The notes beneath the pieces are model-generated. The model was not told where the DNA came from, made no database searches, and saw only the letters and a program-made list of their open reading frames with translations. Shown here in pieces: positions 1 to 6,299 of a DNA stretch of 15,285 nt. Position numbers and translations under genes: made by a program. Source of the DNA: Campylobacterota bacterium. Lineage in GTDB: Bacteria > Campylobacterota > Campylobacteria > Campylobacterales > Sulfurovaceae. Numbering within the stretch: the first letter of the stretch is position 1; every line of letters begins with the position of its first letter. Where the stretch lies: NCBI GenBank assembly GCA_030595845.1, contig JAUVCL010000030.1, positions 1 through 15,285 of the forward strand, written 5' to 3'.

Positions 1-167
1 GCCTCAGGAGCAGATGTAGCTTCTTCAGATTCCTCTGCTGCACTGCTTTCTTCACTCTGTTCTTCTACAACATTTCCTTGTGCGTCTTCATTGTATGCAT
101 CGGCTAAAGAGGATGTTTGAAAGAGTAAAAAAAGAGAAAATAGAATACTTGATAGAAGTTTTGACAT
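1..167 (-). CDS. N-terminus of an acidic, probably secreted protein (partial)
   Basis: An open frame starts at the ATG complementary to 165-167 and runs off the left edge, so only about 55 residues are visible. The first ~24 residues look like a signal peptide: MSK, then a hydrophobic core rich in Leu, Phe and Ser, ending in a plausible cleavage site after SLADA. The exposed mature part is dominated by Glu, Ser and Ala (EEQSEESSAAEESEEATSAP), a low-complexity acidic segment of the kind that tethers or spaces a folded domain. An AAAGG-like ribosome site lies just upstream of the ATG. It follows pabB on the same strand with a 58-bp gap. The visible part does not identify a family, and function cannot be assigned without the rest of the gene. 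Confidence 0.75.
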   Translation of the reverse strand, partial: MSKLLSSILFSLFLLFQTSSLADAYNEDAQGNVVEEQSEESSAAEESEEATSAPE

Positions 168-185
168 AAGATACCTTTATAAAAT

Positions 186-191
186 AGTATA
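186..191 (-). promoter_or_regulatory. possible -10 box for the secreted-protein gene
   Basis: On the minus strand TATACT lies in a very AT-rich stretch about 20 bp ahead of the ATG at 167. No -35 is recognisable, as is common in Campylobacterota. The short distance would give a very short leader, so this is a weak call. Confidence 0.25.
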
Positions 192-225
192 AATAGTGTA
201 CAAAAAGTTTCTTAAAAATAAAAGT

Positions 226-1194
226 TTAAAAGGGTAGGTAAATCTTGTCTAAGAGTTCTTCATACTCGCTATGTACGTCACTGTCAATGGTAATACCACC
301 ACCACTTTTATAATAGAGTGTATCACCTTCTTGTTCTATGAAACGTATCATCACAGAAGAGCGTAGAGATTTACCGTCAAAAATGCCAAATACACCTGTA
401 TAAAACCCTCTATCAAAATCTTCCACATTTTTGATAATATTGACGGTACTTTTTTTAGGCGTTCCAGAGATGGAACCTGCAGGAAGAAGTTGACTAAGAA
501 TGGTTCCTAAGCACTTTCCCCAGTCTTCAGATAGTTTACCTGTAATCTTGGAACTCACTTGTAAAAGTTCTTTTTCTCCAGCTTTTATCTTTTCTACATA
601 ACGAAATTTTTCTACTTGAATGTTATTGGCAACAATACCAAGATCATTACGCATGAGGTCAACGATCATCACATGTTCCGCTTTCTCTTTTTCATCCTTT
701 AAGATAGTCTCTTTGGCATGAGGTAAGCTGGCATCTATGGTTCCCTTCATGGGATAGGTTGAAATAGTATTATCTTCTATCTCTATAAAACGTTCAGGAG
801 AGAAACAGACAAACTCATCTTTAAAATAGAGTTTGAATTTAGCTCTGGCATAGCTAAAGATCTCTTTGAGTGAGAGAGAACTCTCAATCGGTGTTCTAAA
901 TGTGAGGTTGAGTAAGTAGGTATTACCTGAACGTATCTCTTCGAGTACTTCATCCATCGCTTTTTTATAAGTAGAGAAATTGATAGGAAATGTAGAAAAA
1001 GTAAAATCTTGAGTTCGTTGTTCAACAGGATAGTTACGCCAATCTTCTAATTTGTAGAAGATGTTATCATCTAAATCGTCAAGAGCTTGTGCAAAGATTT
1101 TTTCATCATCAAAAGAGGTGATGAAAAGAAAAGGTGTACGTGATTTGGAAAGTTTATTGATCTCTGCAAAACCATTTTCTTTGCTAAGCCACAT
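226..1194 (-). CDS. pabB: aminodeoxychorismate synthase component I (chorismate-binding)
   Basis: Converts chorismate plus ammonia (from the PabA glutaminase) to 4-amino-4-deoxychorismate for p-aminobenzoate and folate synthesis; cytosolic. The 322 residues correspond to the chorismate-binding catalytic domain, without the long N-terminal region of E. coli-type PabB (about 450 residues). Visible family motifs are YLLNLTFRTPI (93-103), FSPERF (131-136), PMKGT (148-152), HVMIVDLMRNDLG (174-186), LLPAGSISGTPK (236-247), GFYTGVFG (263-270) and GGGIT (298-302). Lys150 in PMKGT is the expected active-site lysine that separates ADC synthases from anthranilate synthases, which have Ala there. The start has a GGAA about 7 bp upstream. 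It follows pyrB on the same strand across a repeat-filled 126-bp gap. No pabA or pabC is present here. A related chorismate enzyme is possible but less likely. Confidence 0.88.
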   Translation of the reverse strand: MWLSKENGFAEINKLSKSRTPFLFITSFDDEKIFAQALDDLDDNIFYKLEDWRNYPVEQRTQDFTFSTFPINFSTYKKAMDEVLEEIRSGNTYLLNLTFRTPIESSLSLKEIFSYARAKFKLYFKDEFVCFSPERFIEIEDNTISTYPMKGTIDASLPHAKETILKDEKEKAEHVMIVDLMRNDLGIVANNIQVEKFRYVEKIKAGEKELLQVSSKITGKLSEDWGKCLGTILSQLLPAGSISGTPKKSTVNIIKNVEDFDRGFYTGVFGIFDGKSLRSSVMIRFIEQEGDTLYYKSGGGITIDSDVHSEYEELLDKIYLPF

Positions 1195-1203
1195 TAAAAA
1201 TTC

Positions 1204-1271
1204 CAGTTTTTTGTAGGGGTGGACCCCTGTGCAGAGCCATTTTCTTGTAGGGGTGGACCCCTGTGTCCACC
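1204..1271. repeat. 34-bp tandem duplication carrying a repeat-element left end
   Basis: Two adjacent 34-bp units (1204-1237 and 1238-1271) each contain the same 21-bp core (1211-1231 and 1245-1265), beginning TTGTAGGGGTGG and ending CCCCTGTG. The flanking bases CAGTTTT and CATTTTC are also similar, so the unit looks duplicated in tandem rather than inserted twice. The second unit continues into a full palindromic element; the first is a truncated left half. Confidence 0.75.
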
Positions 1272-1301
1272 CACGGGACGAGACGGGGCTCGTCCCCTAC
1301 A
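1246..1301. repeat. 56-bp palindromic repeat element with two hairpins
   Basis: The element is bounded by perfect 8-bp terminal inverted repeats, TGTAGGGG and CCCCTACA. Inside are two perfect hairpins: GGGTGGAC/GTCCACCC (8-bp stem, loop CCCTGT) and GGGACGAG/CTCGTCCC (8-bp stem, loop ACGGGG). The two loops are complementary to each other with one G-T wobble. It is GC-rich against an AT-rich background and lies in the pyrB-pabB gap, where it would be transcribed as part of any pyrB-pabB message. No transposase is nearby; a REP/MITE-like dispersed repeat is the best description. Confidence 0.85.
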
Positions 1302-1320
1302 GTATAAAACACTATTCAAA

Positions 1321-2199
1321 TTAACTATCCAAAAGTAACAACTTTAAAATAGCCATACGCATATACACCCCATTTTTTACCTGAGTAAGTACTTTACAGC
1401 GAGGGTCATCAAGCATTTCATCAGAGATATCTATGTTTCGCATGACCGGCCCTGGATGCAAGACTAAAATATTTCTATTTTTTATGCGCTCTTTGGTGAT
1501 ACAGTATTGTTTTGCATAATCATCATAATCTTCAAAAAGTTCTGTTTCATGCCGTTCAAGTTGCGCTCTAAGACTCATGATCACATCTACTTTGTCAAGT
1601 ACATCGTCAAGCTTGTCATATTGGGGGAGGTCGCTTTCGGGCATAAACGGTTTAGGAGCAACCAGTAGCACATTCAATCCCATACGTGTAAGCAGGCGTA
1701 TACCCGAAGTGGCAACTCTGGAACTGACTATGTCACCAACGATGGCAATGGTTTTTCCCTGGATGTCACCATCAAAATGCTCTACCAGCGTGAAGAGGTC
1801 AAGTAACGCTTGCGTAGGATGCGCATAGTTTCCCGCACCTGCATTGATGACGGAAGTCATTTGCATATCAGCTAGCATTCCTGGAGCCTCATTTTCAGCG
1901 TGGCGGATGATAACCCCGTCAGGATCCATGGCACAAAGGTTTGCAAAGGTATCTTCAAGAGATTCACCTTTTTTGGTGGAACTTCTACTGGGATCAAGGT
2001 GTACAACCGCTGCTCCCAGTCTTTTTGCTGCTACCTCAAAAGAAGAACGGGTACGGGTAGAAGCTTCAAAAAAAAGAGTGATGAGAAGCTTGTCACGGAG
2101 TAGCTGAATGGGGCGTTGTGTTTTAAATGTTTTAGCATCACGGAGAAGGTCAGCTATTTGTTTGTCTGAAAAGTCGTTGGTGTCTACGAGGTGTTGCAT
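1321..2199 (-). CDS. pyrB: aspartate carbamoyltransferase catalytic subunit
   Basis: Condenses carbamoyl phosphate with L-aspartate to N-carbamoyl-aspartate, the committed step of de novo pyrimidine synthesis; cytosolic. At 292 residues it has the usual length of a catalytic chain. Carbamoyl-phosphate motif FFEASTRTRSSFE (43-55) holds the STRTR signature at 47-51; the SSTKKGES loop (73-80) supplies the Ser and Lys that reach the neighbouring subunit's active site. RHAENEAP (99-106), GAGNYAHPTQALLDL (121-135), the aspartate-domain GDIVSSRVATS (155-165), LRAQLER (210-216) and HPGPVMRNIDI (248-258) complete the set. An AAGGAT ribosome site sits 5 bp before the ATG and a TATAAT box further upstream. 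No pyrI regulatory gene is adjacent. The gene is followed by a structured repeat and then pabB. Confidence 0.96.
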   Translation of the reverse strand: MQHLVDTNDFSDKQIADLLRDAKTFKTQRPIQLLRDKLLITLFFEASTRTRSSFEVAAKRLGAAVVHLDPSRSSTKKGESLEDTFANLCAMDPDGVIIRHAENEAPGMLADMQMTSVINAGAGNYAHPTQALLDLFTLVEHFDGDIQGKTIAIVGDIVSSRVATSGIRLLTRMGLNVLLVAPKPFMPESDLPQYDKLDDVLDKVDVIMSLRAQLERHETELFEDYDDYAKQYCITKERIKNRNILVLHPGPVMRNIDISDEMLDDPRCKVLTQVKNGVYMRMAILKLLLLDS

Positions 2200-2226
2200 A
2201 GATATCCTTGATGGAATAATTATGTG

Positions 2227-2232
2227 ATTATA
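2227..2232 (-). promoter_or_regulatory. -10 box of pyrB
   Basis: A perfect TATAAT on the minus strand, about 28 bp before the pyrB ATG, in the context AGCTATAATCAC. No clear -35 is seen. It lies between the repeat element at 2271-2354 and pyrB, so pyrB need not depend on transcription from bioD. Confidence 0.5.
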
Positions 2233-2270
2233 GCTAATGGATGGTAAAAAAAGTGTATTGAATCCATAAA

Positions 2271-2354
2271 TGTAGGGGCAGTACCCCTGTGTCTGCCCGT
2301 GGTTTCAAAATTTAATTCAGCATCCACGGGTCAACACGGGGGGTGACCCCTACA
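2271..2354. repeat. 84-bp palindromic repeat element, second full copy
   Basis: It has the same terminal inverted repeats TGTAGGGG / CCCCTACA as the copy at 1246-1301 and the same conserved blocks CCCCTGTGTC and ACACGGGG. The hairpin arms have different sequences but remain self-complementary: GGGCAG/CTGCCC on the left and GGGTCA/TGACCC on the right. A 7-bp inverted pair CCCGTGG/CCACGGG flanks an AT-rich 21-bp centre that the other copy lacks. It occupies most of the bioD-pyrB gap. It could act as a 3' processing or attenuation structure for the bioD transcript, but lacks the T-run of a standard terminator. Confidence 0.85.
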
Positions 2355-2360
2355 GAGAGT

Positions 2361-3005
2361 TTAATGATTTAGGAATGATTGTGATATAAATCTATGCAAT
2401 CCGCTTTCAACACTCCACCACTCAGGAAAAACTTCATCATAATACGGCTGTGTCACTGCCTTAAAATCTTTTTTATCTTCATGCAGGTTCACACACCAGT
2501 CAAAGTCAATATCAAAGGTTTTTAAAGCCAGTATGGAAAGCACAGTGTCGTTGATGCAACCCAAACGGCTTGGAGTGACCAAAAGTGTTTTGGCATCCAA
2601 TTCTTTGATGAGGTTGATCATCATGTATTCTTTGGTGATAGGTACCATGAGACCACCTGCACCTTCTACCAAAAGAATGTCGCATAGTTTTGAGAGTTCC
2701 TCGTGTTTATTTATGATCTTTTGGATATCAATCGTATGGTCAACATCTGCACAATAAGGGGCTGCAGGAAGAGGGAAAGTATAGGCTGTAATATCTTGAG
2801 GTTTCAGGTCTTTGAATTTCTCATTAACCTTTTTACAAGTTTCAAGTAGTATAGTAGCATCAAGTGCAGTGTGTGTTACTCCTGTTTCAATGGGTTTGTA
2901 GACACCCACTGCCAAACCTTTTGAAGCCAGTGCTTCTATGAGTTTTACGGTGGTGTAGGTTTTACCTACGTTGGTACCCGTTGCGGTGATAAAGAGTGAT
3001 TGCAC
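2361..3005 (-). CDS. bioD: ATP-dependent dethiobiotin synthetase
   Basis: Closes the ureido ring of 7,8-diaminopelargonate with CO2 and ATP to give dethiobiotin, the penultimate step of biotin synthesis; cytosolic, dimeric. I place the start at the GTG complementary to 3003-3005, giving 214 residues (family about 220). A GGAG lies 8 bp upstream and the N-terminus then begins directly with the P-loop region. Key motifs are the P-loop TATGTNVGKT (7-16, Lys15), KPIETG (37-42, Lys37 of the substrate site) and VEGAGG (113-118). An open frame extends about 50 codons further upstream, but that part is hydrophobic, unlike BioD, and covers the divergent clpS promoter. No other bio gene is in the window. 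As I recall, H. pylori also has bioD close to clpS-clpA, so the neighbourhood may be old. Confidence 0.93.
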   Translation of the reverse strand: MQSLFITATGTNVGKTYTTVKLIEALASKGLAVGVYKPIETGVTHTALDATILLETCKKVNEKFKDLKPQDITAYTFPLPAAPYCADVDHTIDIQKIINKHEELSKLCDILLVEGAGGLMVPITKEYMMINLIKELDAKTLLVTPSRLGCINDTVLSILALKTFDIDFDWCVNLHEDKKDFKAVTQPYYDEVFPEWWSVESGLHRFISQSFLNH

Positions 3006-3027
3006 TTGAAAATCTCCAATATTTCTG

Positions 3028-3033
3028 TATAAT
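3028..3033 (+). promoter_or_regulatory. -10 box of the clpS-clpA-aat operon
   Basis: A perfect TATAAT preceded by CTG, about 38 bp before the clpS ATG, within the 65-bp divergent bioD/clpS intergenic region. Minus-strand TATTAT-like sequences in the same interval could serve bioD, so the two promoters are probably interleaved. Confidence 0.6.
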
Positions 3034-3070
3034 AGTAAAACCAATAATATGATTAGGATTGTATCACAAA

Positions 3071-3370
3071 ATGCCAAAGTTTGAAGAAGAATTAGAATTT
3101 GCCTTAGAGTTGGAAGAACCCAAGATGTATAAAGTATTGTTACATAATGATGACTATACAAGTATGGATTTTGTTATAGAGATATTGACAAGTGTTTTTC
3201 ATATGAATTATGCACAGGCAGAGAAGATCATGTTGCAGATACATGACTATGAAAAAGCTATTTGTGGTGTATATAGTTTTGAGATAGCACAAACAAAATC
3301 ACAGCAAGTGAAACAACGGGCCAAGCAAAATGAATTCCCGTTACTTGCTACAATTGAAGAAAATAGTTAA
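3071..3370 (+). CDS. clpS: ATP-dependent Clp protease adaptor ClpS
   Basis: Small adaptor that binds proteins with N-terminal Leu, Phe, Tyr or Trp and hands them to ClpA for degradation by ClpAP. The 99-residue product has the flexible acidic N-terminus (1-17) followed by the folded core. The N-degron pocket is intact: Asn26-Asp27-Asp28, Thr30, Met32, Val35 and His58 correspond, with a constant offset of 8, to E. coli Asn34, Asp35, Asp36, Thr38, Met40, Val43 and His66. I chose the ATG at 3071 (MPKFEE) over an in-frame TTG at 3059 because relatives begin MPK and because the AGGA at 3055-3058 is too close to the TTG. ATG spacing of 12 bp is somewhat long. clpA follows after 12 bp. Confidence 0.95.
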   Translation: MPKFEEELEFALELEEPKMYKVLLHNDDYTSMDFVIEILTSVFHMNYAQAEKIMLQIHDYEKAICGVYSFEIAQTKSQQVKQRAKQNEFPLLATIEENS

Positions 3371-3382
3371 TAAGGAGCATAA

Positions 3383-5572
3383 ATGATAAGTATAGCACTG
3401 AATGACGTATTTAAACAAGCTGTAGGGTATGCTAAAGAGAACAGACATGAGTACTTGACAGTAGAACATGTATTTTTGTCTATGGTAAGTTCTGAAGCAG
3501 GACAAGAGATCTTTTCCATACTTGATGCTGACCTTGATGTATTGAAGTCTGGTATCATTGATCATATCACTAAAACGATCCCTTCTTTGAAAGAGGCGGT
3601 GGAGCCTTTTGAAACGGTAGCACTTTCCAGAGCTATCAATGATATGATGACACATATTCACTCTGCAGGAAGAACGGAAGCAAACATTGGTGATATGATA
3701 GCTGCGATATTTATGCAGGAACATTCATATGCGGTGTATCTGATGAAAAAAGAGGGCATAGCACGTGTGGATGTACTAGAAGTGATCTCTCATCGTTATG
3801 ACAAGGGTAGGCCTGCTGTAGAAGGGGAAAAAGAAGAAGAGACACTTTTAGACAAGTTTACCATGGAGCTTGTTGCCCTTGCTAAAACAGGAAAGATAGA
3901 TCCGGTTGTCGGACGTATAGATGAGATAGAACGCGTCATGCAGACACTCTGTCGCCGTAAGAAGAATAATCCTCTACTTGTGGGTGAACCGGGTGTGGGT
4001 AAAACAGCCATTGCCGAAGGTTTGGCACTGAAGATCTCTGAAGGTGATGTACCTGATATACTTAAAAAATCAAAAGTATTTGCTCTGGATATGGGTGCAT
4101 TAGTAGCCGGAACGAAGTATAGAGGTGACTTTGAAAAACGTCTTAAAGGCATCATCAAAGAGCTTACAGAGCAAAAAGATGCCATCATGTTCATAGATGA
4201 GATTCATACGATGGTAGGAGCGGGTGCAACCTCTGGAGGGTCTATGGATGCTTCCAACTTACTTAAGCCGGCACTTGCGCGTGGTGACCTGAAGTGTATT
4301 GGTGCAACAACCTATGCAGAGTATAGAAACTTCTTTGATAAAGACAAAGCATTAAGTCGTAGATTTGCGAAGATTGATGTTGATGAACCAAGTGTGGAAG
4401 ATACCTTTACGATCTTAAAGGGCATTCAGCACAAGTATGAGGATTATCACAAGATCAAGTTTACCGATGGGGCATTGCAATCAGCGATTGACCTTTCGGT
4501 GAAGTATCTTCATGATAGATTTTTACCTGACAAAGCGATGGATATCATCGATGAAGTAGGTGCACATTGTATGCTTCGAGGGAAAGAGGGTGTGACAGTT
4601 AGATCTAGAGATATTGAAGAGAGTGTTGCTAAGAGTTTGAAGCTCCCTGCTACAGTAATAGGCACGGATGATACTAAAAAGCTCAAAAAACTTGAAAAAG
4701 ACCTCTCTGCTCATATCATTGGACAAGAGGTAGCCATAGGTGCATTAGCCACGGCTATCAAACGTTCTTATGCAGGACTTAATGCAGATGATAGACCTAT
4801 AGGAAGTTTTCTGTTTGTGGGTCCAACGGGTGTGGGTAAAACAGCCTTGGCTACACAACTTGCTAAAACCTTGCATGTACACTTTGAGAGACTCGATATG
4901 AGTGAATATATGGAACCACATGCAATCTCCCGTTTAGTAGGAGCGCCTCCAGGATATGTCGGCTATGAACAAGGCGGACTGCTTACAGAGATGATCAAAA
5001 AACATCCGCATACCGTGTTACTGCTTGATGAGGTAGAAAAAGCACATCCGGATATTATGAATATTTTACTTCAGGTGATGGATGGTGCCAAGTTGACAGA
5101 CAATAATGGTGTTATCTCTGATTTTAAAAATGTTATTTTGATCATGACGTCTAACATAGGTACAAAAGAAGCCAATGTGATGGGATTCAATAAAGACACC
5201 TCAATGAAGACCGATAAAGCACTCGCAGCGTTCTTTTCTCCTGAATTTAGAAACCGTTTAAGTGGAACGATTGAGTTTAATTCGCTTGGTCTGAAGGAAC
5301 TGGTAACCATCGTAGACAGAGAAGTAGATAAATTAAATGTACTGCTTAAACCTAAAGCTGTGACAATACAGCTAAGTAAAAAAGCAAAAGAGTACTTGGC
5401 AGATGAAGGCTATGATAAGCGTTATGGTGCCAGACACATCGCACGTGTGATCGATGAAAAAGTGAAAGAAGGACTCGCAGATGAAATACTTTTCGGAAAA
5501 CTTATAAAAGGCGGTTTGGTAAAAGTGGGTTATAAAAATGAAAACTTAATATTTGAGTTCATTGCAAAATAG
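3383..5572 (+). CDS. clpA: ClpA, AAA+ unfoldase subunit of the ClpAP protease
   Basis: Hexameric ATP-driven unfoldase that recognises substrates, alone or through ClpS, and threads them into ClpP. The 729 residues contain the N-terminal ClpS-binding repeat domain (about 1-140), D1 with Walker A GEPGVGKT (201-208) and Walker B IMFIDE (268-273), and D2 with Walker A GPTGVGKT (480-487) and Walker B VLLLDE (545-550). The D2 arginine-finger region FRNRL is at 622-626. There is no ClpB-type coiled-coil middle domain between D1 and D2. Met600-Gly601-Phe602 sits where the ClpP-docking loop (IGL/IGF type) is expected, which fits a ClpP partner. A strong AAGGAG lies 5 bp before the ATG. The 3' end runs right up to aat. 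clpP is not in the window. Confidence 0.96.
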   Translation: MISIALNDVFKQAVGYAKENRHEYLTVEHVFLSMVSSEAGQEIFSILDADLDVLKSGIIDHITKTIPSLKEAVEPFETVALSRAINDMMTHIHSAGRTEANIGDMIAAIFMQEHSYAVYLMKKEGIARVDVLEVISHRYDKGRPAVEGEKEEETLLDKFTMELVALAKTGKIDPVVGRIDEIERVMQTLCRRKKNNPLLVGEPGVGKTAIAEGLALKISEGDVPDILKKSKVFALDMGALVAGTKYRGDFEKRLKGIIKELTEQKDAIMFIDEIHTMVGAGATSGGSMDASNLLKPALARGDLKCIGATTYAEYRNFFDKDKALSRRFAKIDVDEPSVEDTFTILKGIQHKYEDYHKIKFTDGALQSAIDLSVKYLHDRFLPDKAMDIIDEVGAHCMLRGKEGVTVRSRDIEESVAKSLKLPATVIGTDDTKKLKKLEKDLSAHIIGQEVAIGALATAIKRSYAGLNADDRPIGSFLFVGPTGVGKTALATQLAKTLHVHFERLDMSEYMEPHAISRLVGAPPGYVGYEQGGLLTEMIKKHPHTVLLLDEVEKAHPDIMNILLQVMDGAKLTDNNGVISDFKNVILIMTSNIGTKEANVMGFNKDTSMKTDKALAAFFSPEFRNRLSGTIEFNSLGLKELVTIVDREVDKLNVLLKPKAVTIQLSKKAKEYLADEGYDKRYGARHIARVIDEKVKEGLADEILFGKLIKGGLVKVGYKNENLIFEFIAK

Positions 5573-5579
5573 AGTGAGT

Positions 5580-6296
5580 ATGGAAGATGAGTTTTATGTC
5601 CCACAATTAAGTCAATACTTTTTGGCTTTTCCTAACCCCTACTATGCCGAAGAGGCAGGTTTGCTCGCTCATGGAGGGGACCTCTCTTCCCAAAGGCTTC
5701 TGCTTGCTTATAAAAAAGGTATATTCCCCTGGTTTACTGAGGGGGATCCTATTCTCTGGTGGTCTCCAAATCCACGACTTGTACTGTTTCCTGATAAATT
5801 TAATCTCCGTAAATCTTTTAGAAGGGTGTTACGTTCTGGAAAATTTTCCGTTACTTTTGATAAACATTTTTCTGAAGTGATCCATCATTGTGCGACTGTC
5901 ACAAGAGAAGGACAAGAGGCTACATGGATCGTACCTGAAATGGTAGAAGCCTATACAAGACTGCATCAGGAAGGGTTTGCGCACAGTGTGGAAGTTTATC
6001 AAGAGAGAAAACTTGTGGGTGGTTTGTATGGCGTAGCCTTGGGAAAAGCTTTTTTTGGAGAGTCTATGTTCTCTTTAGCACCTGATGCATCTAAAGTAGC
6101 TTTTAAAGCACTAAGTGATGTTTTAGGCAGTAGAGGCTATGATTTTATAGACTGTCAAATGAAAACAGATCACATGATAGGTTTGGGTGCTGAGGTGGTT
6201 GAGAGAGAGATCTTTCTTGATACCTTGGAAATGGCAACAGAAAAATCAAGTGATATTGGTAAGTGGACTGAATTCAAATGGGAATATAAGGAATAA
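5580..6296 (+). CDS. aat: leucyl/phenylalanyl-tRNA-protein transferase
   Basis: Transfers Leu or Phe from aminoacyl-tRNA to proteins that start with Lys or Arg, turning them into ClpS substrates; cytosolic. I place the start at the ATG at 5580, 7 bp after the clpA stop, giving 238 residues; a GTG at 5574 and a TTG at 5553 (overlapping clpA) are alternatives. The diagnostic block YKKGIFPWF (about 44-52) followed by ILWWSPNPR is present, as are WIVPEM, the central GGLYGVALGKAFFGESMFS and the FIDCQ motif near the C-terminus. The ribosome site is weak (GAGTGAG), suggesting coupling to clpA translation. Its place directly after clpS and clpA puts the whole targeting branch of the N-degron pathway under one promoter. 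Confidence 0.94.
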   Translation: MEDEFYVPQLSQYFLAFPNPYYAEEAGLLAHGGDLSSQRLLLAYKKGIFPWFTEGDPILWWSPNPRLVLFPDKFNLRKSFRRVLRSGKFSVTFDKHFSEVIHHCATVTREGQEATWIVPEMVEAYTRLHQEGFAHSVEVYQERKLVGGLYGVALGKAFFGESMFSLAPDASKVAFKALSDVLGSRGYDFIDCQMKTDHMIGLGAEVVEREIFLDTLEMATEKSSDIGKWTEFKWEYKE

Positions 6297-6299
6297 AAG

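Noticed and set aside
1211..1265. Two identical 21-bp direct repeats with a 13-bp spacer, suggestive of a minimal CRISPR array
   Set aside because: Only two copies, the spacer is far too short, the unit extends into a 34-bp tandem duplication, no cas genes are near, and the sequence is the end of a palindromic element found elsewhere in the window.
1577..2107. Plus-strand open frames across pyrB
   Set aside because: They are antisense to a well-conserved enzyme gene, overlap one another, have no ribosome sites and show no recognisable domain.
2271..2354. Intrinsic terminator of bioD
   Set aside because: It forms GC-rich hairpins but no T-run follows on the minus strand, and the same structure appears elsewhere as a dispersed repeat. 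It may still influence the transcript, but it is not a standard terminator.
3006..3161. N-terminal hydrophobic extension of BioD resembling a membrane anchor
   Set aside because: It is antisense to the clpS start and promoter, BioD is a soluble enzyme, and the GTG at 3005 has a good ribosome site and gives the normal family length.
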